The notes under the pieces: model-generated
Told to the model about the DNA's origin: nothing
Seen by the model: only the letters and a program-made list of their open reading frames with translations
Database searches by the model: none
Assembly: GCA_008921705.1 (NCBI GenBank)
Contig: VFFE01007739.1
Location: 941 to 64,940 of the forward strand
DNA: 64,000 nucleotides
Reading direction: 5' to 3'
Source of the DNA: Burhinus oedicnemus
Taxonomy: Eukaryota > Chordata > Aves > Charadriiformes > Burhinidae
Shown: piece by piece, positions 50,206 to 62,068 of the stretch
How positions within the stretch are numbered: position 1 is the first letter of the stretch
Layout of the letters: every line of letters starts with the position of its first letter
Translations under genes and position numbers: made by a program

Positions 50206-53180
50206 GACGAAATGCTTATCTAGCTGGAAAGACAGAAATGTCATGCAGTGGGGTGATGCAGAGACCTCTTACACAGGCAGTCTCACCTCATTATATTAGT
50301 ATTTTTGAGTGCAAACTACACGCTTTAGGATTTGGCCTATTTACACCAACTGGAAAAGAAAGCTTCCATTTGGTCTCTAAGAAGCTTATTGCCAAACAAG
50401 AGTTTTGCAGCCATGTCTGTGGACAGGCTCAACTAGGACCAGTTTTGGAGCTCTTCATGCTCACCTGCTTCCTATTTGTTGTACTAAATATACTATTAAG
50501 AGAAAGCTCACACACTGTGGGAACAAGTGATGCACAGTCCCCGGTAGATCATAACTGCTACAACTCATTCAGTAGAGAATGACATTCATTATAGTGATTT
50601 GTGTAATGTGGCCTCCTATCTCATATTTGGTGCCCAATGAATCCTCAAAGTGCTCATTCATTTCTTCAAATTTCTACCTGCTTTTCTCAACCTTTTGGAT
50701 GCACTGGTGTTCAAATGATGAAATGCAGCTTGCAAAGATTAACACAATAAAATATGTGCCATGAAATGATATGCAGAACTTGGAAGTTAAATAAAATGCA
50801 GTGCTAGCTCTCACTGACTTTCACTCCTCTCCCTTCCCCTTGCTCTGAAAAATAGTACCTCAGAGCTGAAGAAACAATGTGTACATAATCCTCCAGTGGT
50901 AAAGTGATGTTCAGGCTCTTTTGAATTGAGTTAAACCTCTTGCTTTTTGTCCTTCATACCGTATGTAGCCGCACATGTAGTATTTAGGATTATAAACTAC
51001 AATACTTGCACAATGGGATGAATGAATGCTGGAATAGGAGCCTTTGTGTGAGAAGTGCTCATGTGTTTTGGCTTTAGTTAGCAGCTTAAAACATTTTCTA
51101 TAGGATTAAAAACAAAATAGAAAAGCAACAGTCCTGTGGGTACTGTTCCTACTGGGAGTATCTGTCAGCCTTGCTGCTCATGACCACTTTTAAAAGGGAG
51201 AAAAAAACTTGAGGAAAATTACTGTTTCACAGTAAGCAAAACATAACGAAGAGAAAGAATATTGTGGGCACAGTAAAGAAACAACTGTCTTGGTAAATTA
51301 AGCTTAACTGTTAAAATTTCTTCTTTTGTAATCTCTCTGTTGGTATCATTAACAGCCAAATAGATCAGATTGTTTCTGCTTTGTGCACACATTTGATTCA
51401 GGAATAGCTAAAGTCTGGCTTTTGGGAAGGGGACTGGGTATTAAGGATATTGTATTACTGGTCTGCTTCTTGACCCCATCACTCCTGAAGAAATTATTTA
51501 CTTGTTCTGGTTGTGGTGAAACAGGTGGTAAACCTCTAGCTGGGGTCAACAGGACAATACTGTGCTCATTGGTTATGTCTCACTTAAGAGAGCTTATTGA
51601 AAAGTTTAATCCCTTTTTTTTAATAGTTTTTTTTTTTTAATAAAGCAGTGAGTTTGAAACCTGAAGCATTCAGGTTAGACAATGAACCAGAGGGTTTATG
51701 GGGTGTATGCTAACCTGCCTTAGAAAAGCAACTGCACTCCTTTCTTCAGAAAATGAAATTCTGGGGGCTTTGTTTTGGCTTTGAACTAAATCAAGTCTTT
51801 AAACATCATTACCATTCCCTCAGTATCCCTAATGACAGTTGTATTGTACATTCATATTTGGAAAACAGTCCGAGACCATGACATGCAAAAAGGTGTTATA
51901 ACAGAAAAGTTTCAATTGGTTTTCTAAATAAAGTGAGGTCTGATTCATTGCATTGTTTATATCCCTGGGTTTGCAGCAAGTCTTTTGCTGAAGCAAGGAC
52001 AAGTCGAGTGCTCTGTGAGATCTGCTTTCCTTCAGGAGTTGTGGGTTTGAGGTTGGGGAGTTAGCTGCAAGGGGCATCAGCAAGTCTATGGCTTGCGGAA
52101 TAGGTCTCTGTGGCACAAAGGTTGAGGTTGCGTGCTGGGCTGAGTGCAGTATATTCATAACAGAAATAGGACATGTGTTTGTGGCAAAACATAAAGTTTT
52201 AGTGATTTTTTTTTTCACGTTGTTCTAATTTTCCACTTGTGTATTTGAAACCTGGCTTACAGGTAAGAGAAAACTCTCCTGTTTGTGGAGACAGTGTGTC
52301 TCCTCCTTTTGCTCGTGAGCATAAGTGCAAGAGAGTGAGGGACAGCAACATGTGAGAGCCAGGCTTTTTGATGGTTTTGATGTCAGTGTGAGTCCTAGTG
52401 ATTCCAAACTGTCGAAATTTCAGATCCCTTGCTCCGTATCTGCAAGAGATTTAAAAAAGGATTTCAAAAACAACAAAAAAAAAAGAAACATAAAAGATAT
52501 AACCCCCCACACACACTCAACTGATAAATCTGTGGTTGATTCTGCAAGTAGTGTCTTGAGAGATACTACTACAGTTGCTCAAATAGCATCATTTTGCATA
52601 TGTTAAGGCACTTCATGTGCTATTTTTTAGTAATGTGATCTTGTTTTTTCTTGTTAGTAGCCATGTGGACTGTTCCAAAGCCACTTGCATCTGTTTGAAA
52701 CTCCAGCAACAAGAAGTTGACAGGACAGAAGGTGGTGTTAAATAGTAGGAGAAAACAGGGGCATTGCCACAAAGCAAGGGCCTATCCTTTAAAAACAGAA
52801 TGAAACAACACTCTTTATTAGAGCATGTTTTGTCCTTTTCATTTATTTCCTATCATTTTGGAAATGACAGAAAATAATTTCCTATGAAATAATCCTAAAC
52901 TGAATCATTTGAGAATGGCAAAGTCTCACCCCTACTCTCTGGAACAGTATGGACAAAGTTTTTGTAAAAAGAAAGATAGCAATTAAATTGGAGAGTTTCC
53001 CTAGCCCTCAAGCTTTTTGAAAGCGAAGAGTGGTGCTCATATGTAGCCCGTCAACTGATCCTGTGGTGTGATTTTGTAGTGCAAGTTATGATGTGTCATG
53101 ATGTGAGCTGTGGCAGCCGTACTGAAATATTGTTTGTAAGGTTAAATTTTTGAACCTGAAAGCGTGTAACTGGTTTGATG
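50206..53180. other. Non-coding stretch with a few longer unrecognised frames
   Basis: Frames of 114 codons (50238-50582 plus), 129 codons (51829-52218 minus) and 93 codons (52325-52606 plus) are present. None shows a domain or signal that I know. T-runs lie at about 51613-51640. Confidence 0.45.
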
Positions 53181-53717
53181 TGCGTTAAACCCAGCAGGCA
53201 GCTCAGCCCCACACAGCTGCTCACTCATTCCCCACAGGGCGACAGGGGAGAGGATCAGAAGGGCAAAAGTAAGAAAACTTGTGGATTGAGATAAAGACAG
53301 TTTAATAGGTAGAGGGGAAAAAAGGAAACAAAACAAAACAAAAAACAAGTGATGCAAGAGCAACCAGTCACCACCAGCTGACTGATGTGCAGCCAGTCCC
53401 TAAGTAAGCATGACACTGGAAAACTGCCCCCCAGTTGTATTGCTGAGCATGATATAACATGGGATATCCCTTTGGTCAGTTGGTGTCAGCTGTCCCGGGT
53501 GCGTCCCCTCCCTCCCTCTTGCCCACCCTCAGCCTAATTGCTTGGAGGAGGAAGAGAGAGAAACAGAGAAGGACTTGGTACTCTGCAGGCACTGTTCAGC
53601 AATAGCTAAAACATAGGTGTGTTACCAACAGTGGTCACAGTGGTCACAAGTGCAGGACATAGCACCATATGACATGATATGAAGAAAATTAACTCCATCC
53701 AAGACAGACCCAGTACA
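53181..53717 (-). mobile_element. ERVL-type solo LTR
   Basis: Reverse complement of a widespread avian ERVL LTR. At the right edge, read leftwards, it starts TGTACTGGGTCTGTCTTGGA then TGGAGTTAATTTTCTTCAT. Inside are GGTCAGTTGGTGTCAGCTGT (plus-strand sense) and an ATTAAA polyadenylation signal (minus) at 53306-53301 within CCTATTAAACTGTCTTTATC. It ends near the GCTGCCTGCTGGGTTTAACG block at the left. No internal retroviral genes adjoin, so it is a solo LTR of about 540 bases. Flanks TGATG (53176-53180) and TGATT (53718-53722) could be a target-site duplication with one change. Confidence 0.85.
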
Positions 53718-55220
53718 TGATTAAAAACTCCACCTCTTTCCTCAGCTAAGGGATTTTTAGCTGTTTCAGTTGCTAATGTAAATGATATAAAATACTTTCC
53801 TTTGTCGTGTTGTTTGTAGAAAGTAGAACCAAATTCAGTGCAGAGCTCTAAGTGCAATTATCCTGACATAACTCAGCTAGGACAGAAGACTATGTATTAC
53901 AGCAAAGACATCAAATATCTCTTTCTCTATGCGGCAGCCAGTGTTAAGTTACTTGTTTTCAGAAGAATGGTTTGTTTCTCTATTTGTTTTCACACTGCTT
54001 TGTGGAATTTTTTTGTTGGGATTAATGTACATTTTCAAAGCAGTTTCAATCACATTTTCAGCAAACATGTACCACATTGCTTAAAAGCATTCGAGTGCCT
54101 AGCAATCTCCCACTGAAAACTGTGAGACTTTGGCACTTAGATATCTCTAAGTATTTGGATTTTGAAAGCTCATTAAACAAACTTTCAAAGGCTCCTGAAA
54201 TGAATGGGAGGTAGCTCTGTTACATTTCAGTGGTATCTGAACTTCTAACTCCGCAAATTAACTCAAAAACAGAACTACAGGGCTTTTGAAAATGCTATCC
54301 AGGTTTCACTGAAATGTAATTGATCTGATATAGCTGAACTGTATCCCTATTTGAGGTCCTTGTCATTGGGGTTGGTACTGTAGCTAAAATTGATTAATGG
54401 ATTAAAAAAAAAAAAAGTTTTGCAAAAATTCCTGGTTGTCTAATCATGTAGGTCATGATAGAGGACTTCCTAAAATAGTAAGGCATATAATTCCCATTTA
54501 TTCCCAAAGCCGCCCATGCATACACTATCACAAAGCCAGATAAAGACCTATGTGTATCTGTAGGTAGTTAAATATCCTTAAGTACTCTTTAATTTGGCTT
54601 CATGTTGCAATACCTATAGCTTCACTTTCCCTGGTTATAAAAGCTGTTACTAGTGTTACTGCTGCACCACAGACTTTTTTTGAGAAATGACCACAAAATT
54701 AAAAAAATAAGAAATTGCTTTTGAATTCCATGTATTACAAACGTTGTATTCTTTTTTAGTTTTTGTTGCATAATCTGTAATTCTAAAAAAAATTTTCCTA
54801 AAGTAATATAGATACTGATCTATGTAACTATTGTCCTTCATTTCTCTATTGCTCTTCATTCCTATTCAAATAAATGAAGAAAAGTCAAAGGTATAAAATA
54901 ATTCCACCAGGGACACAGGTGCTTTACTTGGTCCAGAAAGAAAAAAGCCATTTCCTGAGCACCGATAGGCATACATTAATGCAGTGTGTTGAGCTTCACA
55001 TGTAAGCACACAGAAATTTTGTACCTGAAAAGAGCCAATGTTGCACACTACACTGCTCAGATAGACACAACCTGAGGATTTAAAGGATTACGCTCTGCAT
55101 CAACATGTTTGTTGAGGATTAAAAAGGCCTGGGGCACTCAAGTCCAGGCAGGAGAGACATTCCAGAACTGAGTCTGCAACAAAGCCATGGCAGACTGGGC
55201 TGAACGTCTCTGATTACACT
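53718..55220. other. Non-coding stretch, nothing recognised
   Basis: A 13-base A-run lies at 54404-54416. No frame or repeat of note. Confidence 0.5.
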
Positions 55221-55372
55221 GAGGAAAAAAAAAGGTGCAGGAGGGGGGAAAAAAAAAGAAAAGAAAAAAGAAAAAGGAAGAAGAAAAAAAAAGAAAAAAG
55301 AAAAAAAGGAAAAAAAAGAAAAAATTCCCTCTCCTTCCCCCTCTTCCTCTGCCTTCCTCTCCCCTTCTCCCC
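55221..55372. repeat. Purine tract switching to pyrimidine tract
   Basis: From 55221 to 55324 the plus strand is almost all A and G (A-rich). From 55325 to 55372 it is almost all C and T. The two halves are partly complementary and could fold back. Frames across it (for example 55138-55383 minus) are low-complexity artefacts. Confidence 0.85.
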
Positions 55373-55934
55373 TGGTAGGACAATAGGCTTGTCAGCCATC
55401 CCTTTCTTCAGAGCTTCTACTCTATCTACACCCATGCAAAAAGGAAAAGGAATGAGTTTAGAAATCCTTTTATTATAGTAGTGTTGCACCAGCCTGATGG
55501 CATGCATAGAGCTCTGAAAGGTCTTGTGGGTTAGAGGTACCCAGAACCAAGGAGCTTTAAGATGATCCTCAAAAACACCTTCTATTTTATTCCAGTTCTG
55601 TATTCAGCACAGAAGCAGACAGTCAAAAAGAAACAACTCATTACTTATCTTTGCTTTCCTATTTAACACTTCTGCTTCATTCCAGACATTCTGGGAAAGA
55701 AAGGTACACAATTTCTGTTATAATTTAATAGTATCAATATGATGGAGTATGAGTACCAATATGATTGGTAACAAACACAGAGAAACTTTTGCGAAGCAAA
55801 TTCATTCTTGCAATATAAGCACCTGTTGGTTGGCAATTTACAGCAAATATGCATGAGAATACAGATCATGTGAGCTTTGTAACTTAGAAATTCGTATATT
55901 ACTAAGCTCCATTTGCCTCATTGCACAATAAAAG
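55373..55934. other. Non-coding stretch, nothing recognised
   Basis: Short frames only; nothing identifiable. Confidence 0.5.
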
Positions 55935-56475
55935 GGACATGTCCGTAAGCACCATCTGCAAACCCAAAATGTGAGATCACATTCGGAGTATTGTGTCTAA
56001 TTTTTGGCTCCATGATACAAGGGAACATGACACTGACAAATGGAAGTGAGTCCCACAAAGGGCCAACTAGATGATTAAGGGACTAAGGCACTTGTCATGT
56101 GAGGAGAGGCTGACAGAGAGCTGGATTTGTTCAGTCTGGGGAAGAGCAGCGTAACAGGGAAATCTCATTGCAGTCTTCAGCTCTGTAATGGCAGAATATA
56201 GAGAAGATGAAATGATACTCTTCTTGAAGGTGCGTGGTGGTAAGAGGAGGGGCAACAGACACAAACTGTAACAAGGGACATTCTGATTACACACTGGAAA
56301 GCTTTCCCCGTGAGGCTGATCAAATGCTGGAAGAGGGACCTAGGGATTTTCCACCTTTGGAGATACCCAGAATGTGACTGGTCACAGCCCACCTAACTGG
56401 ACCTGGTCTGAGTGAGGTGTTTGAAGCAGATGACCTCCAGATGTCCCTTTCAACCTATTTTATTCAGCACCATTC
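55935..56475 (+). mobile_element. Old CR1 LINE, 3' part
   Basis: Diverged but collinear with the CR1 ORF2 end and 3' UTR. The sequence GTATTGTGTCTAATTTTTGG lies at about 55989 and AAAGGGCCAACTAGATGATT at about 56056. These are followed by TGAGGAGAGGCTGACAGAGA, AGTCTGGGGAAGAGCAGC, GGGGCAACAGACACAAACTG, GGAGATACCCAGAATGTGAC, and GATGACCTCCAGATGTCCCT at about 56430. Many substitutions and a decayed tail mark it as much older than the other two CR1 tails. Confidence 0.85.
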
Positions 56476-59400
56476 ATCTAAATCCATGACATTTTAAGTA
56501 AAATAGATCCACTGCCAAAGTGACTACAGGATACTGGGCTATTTAACCATCTCCTGATGGTGTGTGATAAACATTTTGGATAGTCCATCTCCCAGCTGTG
56601 TTTAGACGTACACAGTTTTATGTATTAAAGATATACTTCCTTGCTAATTGTTCAGTGGAACACCATAGATACACTTTTGATTTAGCACTTACCTGTGAGG
56701 TAAAAACCTGTAGAGAGGTCTCTCAATTTCATCCTTGACATGCAGAGCACACTAATGTATGTCTATGAGTAGAAGAGGAAATGAGAGTAAGAGGCCAGAG
56801 GATCCCACCTCTTGGAAAACATAAAATAATCTGCATTCCTACCATGTCTGAGAATACTGAGACAAAACCATTGATCAAAATGTAGGAAGGCTTATGGAGC
56901 AAAATTGAAGTGTGCAGCCAGTGGTAGCCTTCAGTTCTGGTGGCAGAAAGAGCTTGTGAGGCTCAGTGGCTCGTGTGGCTTCGACAGACAAATCCCATCA
57001 CTTATTTATCTTTCATGTGGACAAATTATCAGAAGCATGTCAGCTTTCATTATGTGAGGTTTTGTACTTTTATAGTGCTTAGTATGACAGGGAACTGGCC
57101 CAGGAAGAAGAACAGCGGTGGATATGGTTGTAAATGATACTCCAATATCTTCCTTTTGTGGCCAGCATACAGAGTACATAATAACAGCTAAAGTCTCCAT
57201 TGGAAGAAACAAAAAAGAGAACCTATTTATTTTTCTGTTTCACTGCAGAAATCACAGTGACAAACCTAGTACTACTTGCTGAAAAATAAGCCAGTCTTGC
57301 AAAAAAAATGCAAAGGAAAGGAGATTTGCTTTAGTTTTAAATTGTTTCAATGTATGCATACTTTCAAAGATTTAATTGAATCAACATTTTGCGAGTTAAC
57401 TACAGAGATTTTGTTCAGAAATATTTCACCTCATTGTCAAAAGACAATATGCTGAAATATATAAATACAGTAACATCTTAATTATCTTGGTAGGAAAGTG
57501 AAGGCAACAGCAGCAAGGGTGACAGAAGCCAGGGAAGTCTGATACAGAAAGTCATTTTGCAAGAGAACATTTGAAGAAGAACCTAAGACTCAACAAATCT
57601 GGAATGCTCAATTGATTGTATGGAATTGATTTGTATACACCAAACACTTTTAATATTACCTTCGTATAAATCAAATTAATAACAAATTAGAATTGATATG
57701 GTTGGAAAGATTTAATACACAAATATAAAACCTCATCTTGCAAATCCCTCAAGAAACTCTCTTCAGGTCAGAATGTGTTGTATATGGCAAGGGTGTTGAA
57801 CATATACAGTGCTTCTTTCAATCTGTAGCAAGAACCCTGTTGACAGAGAGTGCTCATCAGGAAATATACCATAAAGCAGAGAGATACAAAATTGCTTCAG
57901 AGATAAGGTTTCTGTTTGAATAAGGGTTCTGATGTGCTATTTGAAGGCAACCATGTTTTATAGTTACTTTTTATTCTGTCACTGTTTGGGACAGGGCCCA
58001 TGGAGGAGAGGTGCAAAAGTTTGTTTACTGGCAGTTTATCTCTCTCTAGGCGTTTAATAAGGTAACCAAAGGTTAGGTTTCCACTTGGTATTTTTTGCTG
58101 TTCCTATTCTTCTCCACTAAAAAAGATTTTCCGTCACTCAGAGGGAAATGGTCTACACCAGAGAATTCACTTCACCCTCATAGAATTAAGCTAATAACCT
58201 TTTAAAGCTGTGAATCCAAGTAAGATTACAAGTTAATCACACGAACTTCTCACTTAGTCGTATCTCCTGTCTACTTTTCAACTTGAGTCTAAAATAATTA
58301 AAGCATAAGGCCACTACCTATGAAACAAGTTTTGCCTAAACACAAATTTTATCTGTAAGGGTTTTTTTACTGCTATATGAAGTCTAGTATATATAAACTG
58401 GAACTAAATAATGCCAAGACCTTACATGAAAATTACAGTAACACCTCTCTTTTTGCTAAGTATATGCATTGTGGTATTCTTGTCCAGTGTGAAGAGAAAT
58501 AACATTTGAAGGCATAGCTTTCTTACCTAAAGCATCTGTGAGGTATTGTACCCAAAAACATTCTGGAGAATAGAGGCTGGAGAGGTACAGAACACTTTGT
58601 TGGAAGAAGAGAAGCATTTTATGTTGTACCTAAGATTTCAGTTCTGTAAACTAATGCAATTCAGTTGTAACCAGTTTGAAACCAAATGACAGAGGCCTGC
58701 TAGCTTTGAATATATCTAGTTTTAGGATAAGACATTCAAATAAAAACTTAAGTTTGCAGAATACTTTTTTTTTTTTTTTGTAAATTGTATGCGTTCTTAA
58801 TTTTTCGTTATAGGAGTGTGTTATGAACATATCCTTACTTTTATAAACTACCTTTGCTACAAAGAAAAAAGTCAGACCTTTTGTTAAAGCAGTTCTATAG
58901 CACAGTTTTAATCCTACAGCACTGGATCTCAGAAGCATTAGAAAGTCCAATGGAGTGGATGGATGCATGGATGAATGAAGTGTCCTTACCTCACAACAAA
59001 ATCATGGATGTGGAGGGAACAGGGAAGAGTGAAGAAGCCAATTTGTGTACTGAGTGCTTCATGTAGCATTCGGTCTGACAATATTTTAAAGCTTTTGACT
59101 GAAATTAATCTATGCAGAAAAGGGACCTTAATGGAGTGGGAAAAAAAAAAAAAAATTGTCCTCTTTGTTATTGCTTAACATTTAACAACTCTCTCTAATC
59201 CTGCCTTGTAACATTGTTATATTAACAGAGCCATGGAAATGTGCTGCTGTTGCAGAAGCCTGTTTTTGCTGATGTCAAACCCAAATGAAAGAATCTCAAA
59301 CAAATTTTTATTTTATGTGCAGCAGCAAGCAATAAATCCTGCATCTGTTAATTTTGGCTTAGGACCGAGAAAGTTCAGAGTGCATCATGGCAACTCTGCA

Positions 59401-61759
59401 ACTCTCACCAGGGATACACTAGCAGTGATGTGCACACGGAGAAGTAATTGTGTCTTTAGTATTAGAAACAGTGGCAATAGGAAATGCAGCAGATCACAGA
59501 GCTACAGTGAAGGGACGGTCTCAACTGTTTTCATTTGTAGTGCTCATTTGATTCCATAGCTTTAAGTGCTTCTCCATTTTCTGCGTCCAAATCCATACAT
59601 AATGGCCAGATGTTTTGCATCAGGATTTATAGCTGTAAAAATTCATTGTACTGGCTCAGAAATGAGAATGCTGTTTTACAAAATAATTTGAGTTCTTGAT
59701 ACTTGTTCTTCTCCCATCTGCAAAAAGAACTAAACCCATAAAAAGAGCTGGGTTACCCAACCCTTAAACAAAGACAGACAGGAAGATTCCTGTTTACATC
59801 CTCAAGTGTGGTAATTCTGGGCACAGAAAAGATGTACATTCTGTTACCACTGGCTTCCTGCTGATCAAGCTACAGCTCCAAAGTTGAATGAGGTACCTTC
59901 AGGGCAGTCACTGTATAACTCCTAGCCCAAGTGCAAAGAAGATCCTTATTTTACATGGATAGAGAAAATCCCACAGTGTGCCAATGGACATAGAATTATG
60001 GTGGTTACATTGCCAATGCTACACAAAAGATTTGCTACAATTGAGGGGAATATGTAAGCAAACAGAGTACTAAACTCAGCACATATCTACTTGGATACCT
60101 GGTAACTTTCTGATGTGCTGTTTTCCATTCCTTTGATACAGCCATCTAGCTGCTCTGTAGACCAGGTTTCCCTTGGCATGCCATGTGCTTTTCTAAAGCA
60201 TTAGGGAGGCACAGAGTTTAAGGCAGTTCAAAAGAAATCAGACCATCTTCTCCCTCGACCATTTCTTGGGGTTTTTTTGCCTATCCCCACTCCTAAAAGC
60301 AAATATGAAATAGTACGTAAGAGTCTGATTTTGTGTAACAGGCAAGTTCTGGATATAATTGAGCAAAGAAGCAAGATGGGGGAAAAGCAAGCCTACAATT
60401 ATTTGAAAAAAAAAAAAAAACCAAAAAACCCAAGAATGGGAAAGTATAACTAAAACATGTGTAACTAAGGAAAAATCAATCTGAGCAGCAAGAAAAACCC
60501 AGAGAAATACATTCCAAAGGAAGCGATGAAAACTCCATGTGTTTTGCTTTTCTGTACACTGATACCCTCAATAAGGTTCTAAAAATTGTTACAAGGCAAA
60601 GTTCCATATCAGTAACAAAATGAGCTTAATAGTCTAACAGTATTCTTTGCTATTACTGTTTTCAAATATTCTGTAAGTAAAACTGAAATTTCTGTAATTA
60701 TGATGTGTTATAACCCTTTTGAACTTCTCTCTGGTTCATGTTAATTACATTTTTGTTATGTGAAAGCACAAGATGTCAGGATTTCAGCTGATGTCCTGAA
60801 GTATTTCAAAGAAGTCTCACTGTGTTGGAGACTGACTGTGTTTAGGTTCAATCAGAGAAATAGAGCAGTTTGGCATATGTTTGAGAAGTGGCTTGCTTTG
60901 ATGAACTGCATTAGTGTTCACTTGATTTAATTCACAGGTGAATAATGATTAATAATGGTTCCTGGATCAGTGACGGAAGTTTCTGAAACATATTTTGTGG
61001 TCATTCAATTGATATACTATGACCTTAGCTAAGTCTATAAAATGTAAATATTTTTCCTATGAGAAAGTTATAACTTTGCCTGTGATTCAACTTTGGTTTG
61101 GGTGTCCTTTATATGATTTTAAAACAACGGCCATTGGTCCCTGACTCACATGTACATTGTGCTATATGAAATCACTACTACCATGATACTCCAGACTGAC
61201 AGCACAAAGCATGGTGCTACCCATAGTATGCTATTTGGTCAGTATTTTGTTTAGAGTCTGTTGAAGGCTGGAAATCCTGGCTATAATGAGCTCCTTCACT
61301 CTGTGTGTGTGTATAGAGTCAAGTTCTAATCTTGAAGATAGGAGCACAAAAAGTGCCAGTCTGAATGCTTTTTCTGATCGATATGAATTATGTTGAAATG
61401 TTATGAAACAAGAGAGCAATTCTGGTAAGTTTTCAGAAAAAAGTTAGATCAGGTGTTGTCAGGTGTTAGATCTGTGAAGTAAAATAAAAAACAAAACTGG
61501 AAGAGAGGGATCATTCAGTAAGTTGTTTGGGTTAGCTTCCGAAGAAGAGTATTACCTTAGTTTCTGAAGAGTACTGCCTTAACACAAACAAATGACATTT
61601 CACAGGCAAGATGTAAAACACTAACTCATCTGGTTTGCCAAATGGAACTGCATCCTGCCGTCCTTATTCACTGAATCTTCACGGTTAACCTACAACTATC
61701 TGAGTAAATTAGTCATTTTAAACATGATGGCTCTTATCTGACCTTTCTGCTTAACGGTC
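56476..61759. other. Non-coding stretch, nothing recognised
   Basis: Homopolymer runs of 15 bases lie at 58765-58779 (T), 59141-59155 (A) and 60406-60420 (A). The frame at 59233-59559 (108 codons) has a Cys cluster at its start but nothing recognisable. No transposon identified. Confidence 0.5.
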
Positions 61760-62065
61760 TTAGCCAAATAGACTTTCCCATTGAGCTGTAGCAGTCCTCA
61801 TTAAAGTCACTGAGACCTTCTTGCCAGAACGAAGTCCCCCTTTCTGCACTCTTCCCTTCAGATCTCCCTTCTCTGTCTTTCTTCTGGTTGAGTTTGCTTT
61901 GGTTTTTACTACTGGGAGCGTTGTCCTGCTAATTCTGCTAACAGAATTGACAGCAAGGTCCTTCCTTGAGTTGTCCTCCTCTATTGCATTCTCCAGATCT
62001 CTCTCAGTTCTTTCTCTTGCTTTTTTATGATCAACCCCTGGGATTTCTACATCTGCTCCAGAGTT
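61760..62065 (-). other. Coding-looking basic frame, 101 codons, no upstream ATG; possible exon or pseudogene
   Basis: Between a stop at 62066-62068 and one at 61760-61762 the minus strand is open for 101 codons. Its only Met is near the end, so an ATG-based search would miss it. The peptide is hydrophilic and Lys/Arg/Ser/Thr-rich. An acidic and basic helix-like start (KKARERTERDLENAIEEDNS) leads to SRISRTTLPVVKTKANSTRR and then to KGGLRSGKKVSVTLMR. It resembles the disordered basic linker of a nuclear or chromatin protein more than random translation. Just upstream (about 62112-62054) another frame is open (LLVKQYILEHVATETLEQM), which would need a frameshift to join. No clear splice sites or polyadenylation signal are tied to it. 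Alternatives are a pseudogene scrap or a purine-rich chance frame. Confidence 0.25.
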
Positions 62066-62068
62066 TCA

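Noticed and set aside
55138..55507. Minus-strand frames rich in Phe, or in Arg and Gly
   Set aside because: They are translations of the purine/pyrimidine tract.
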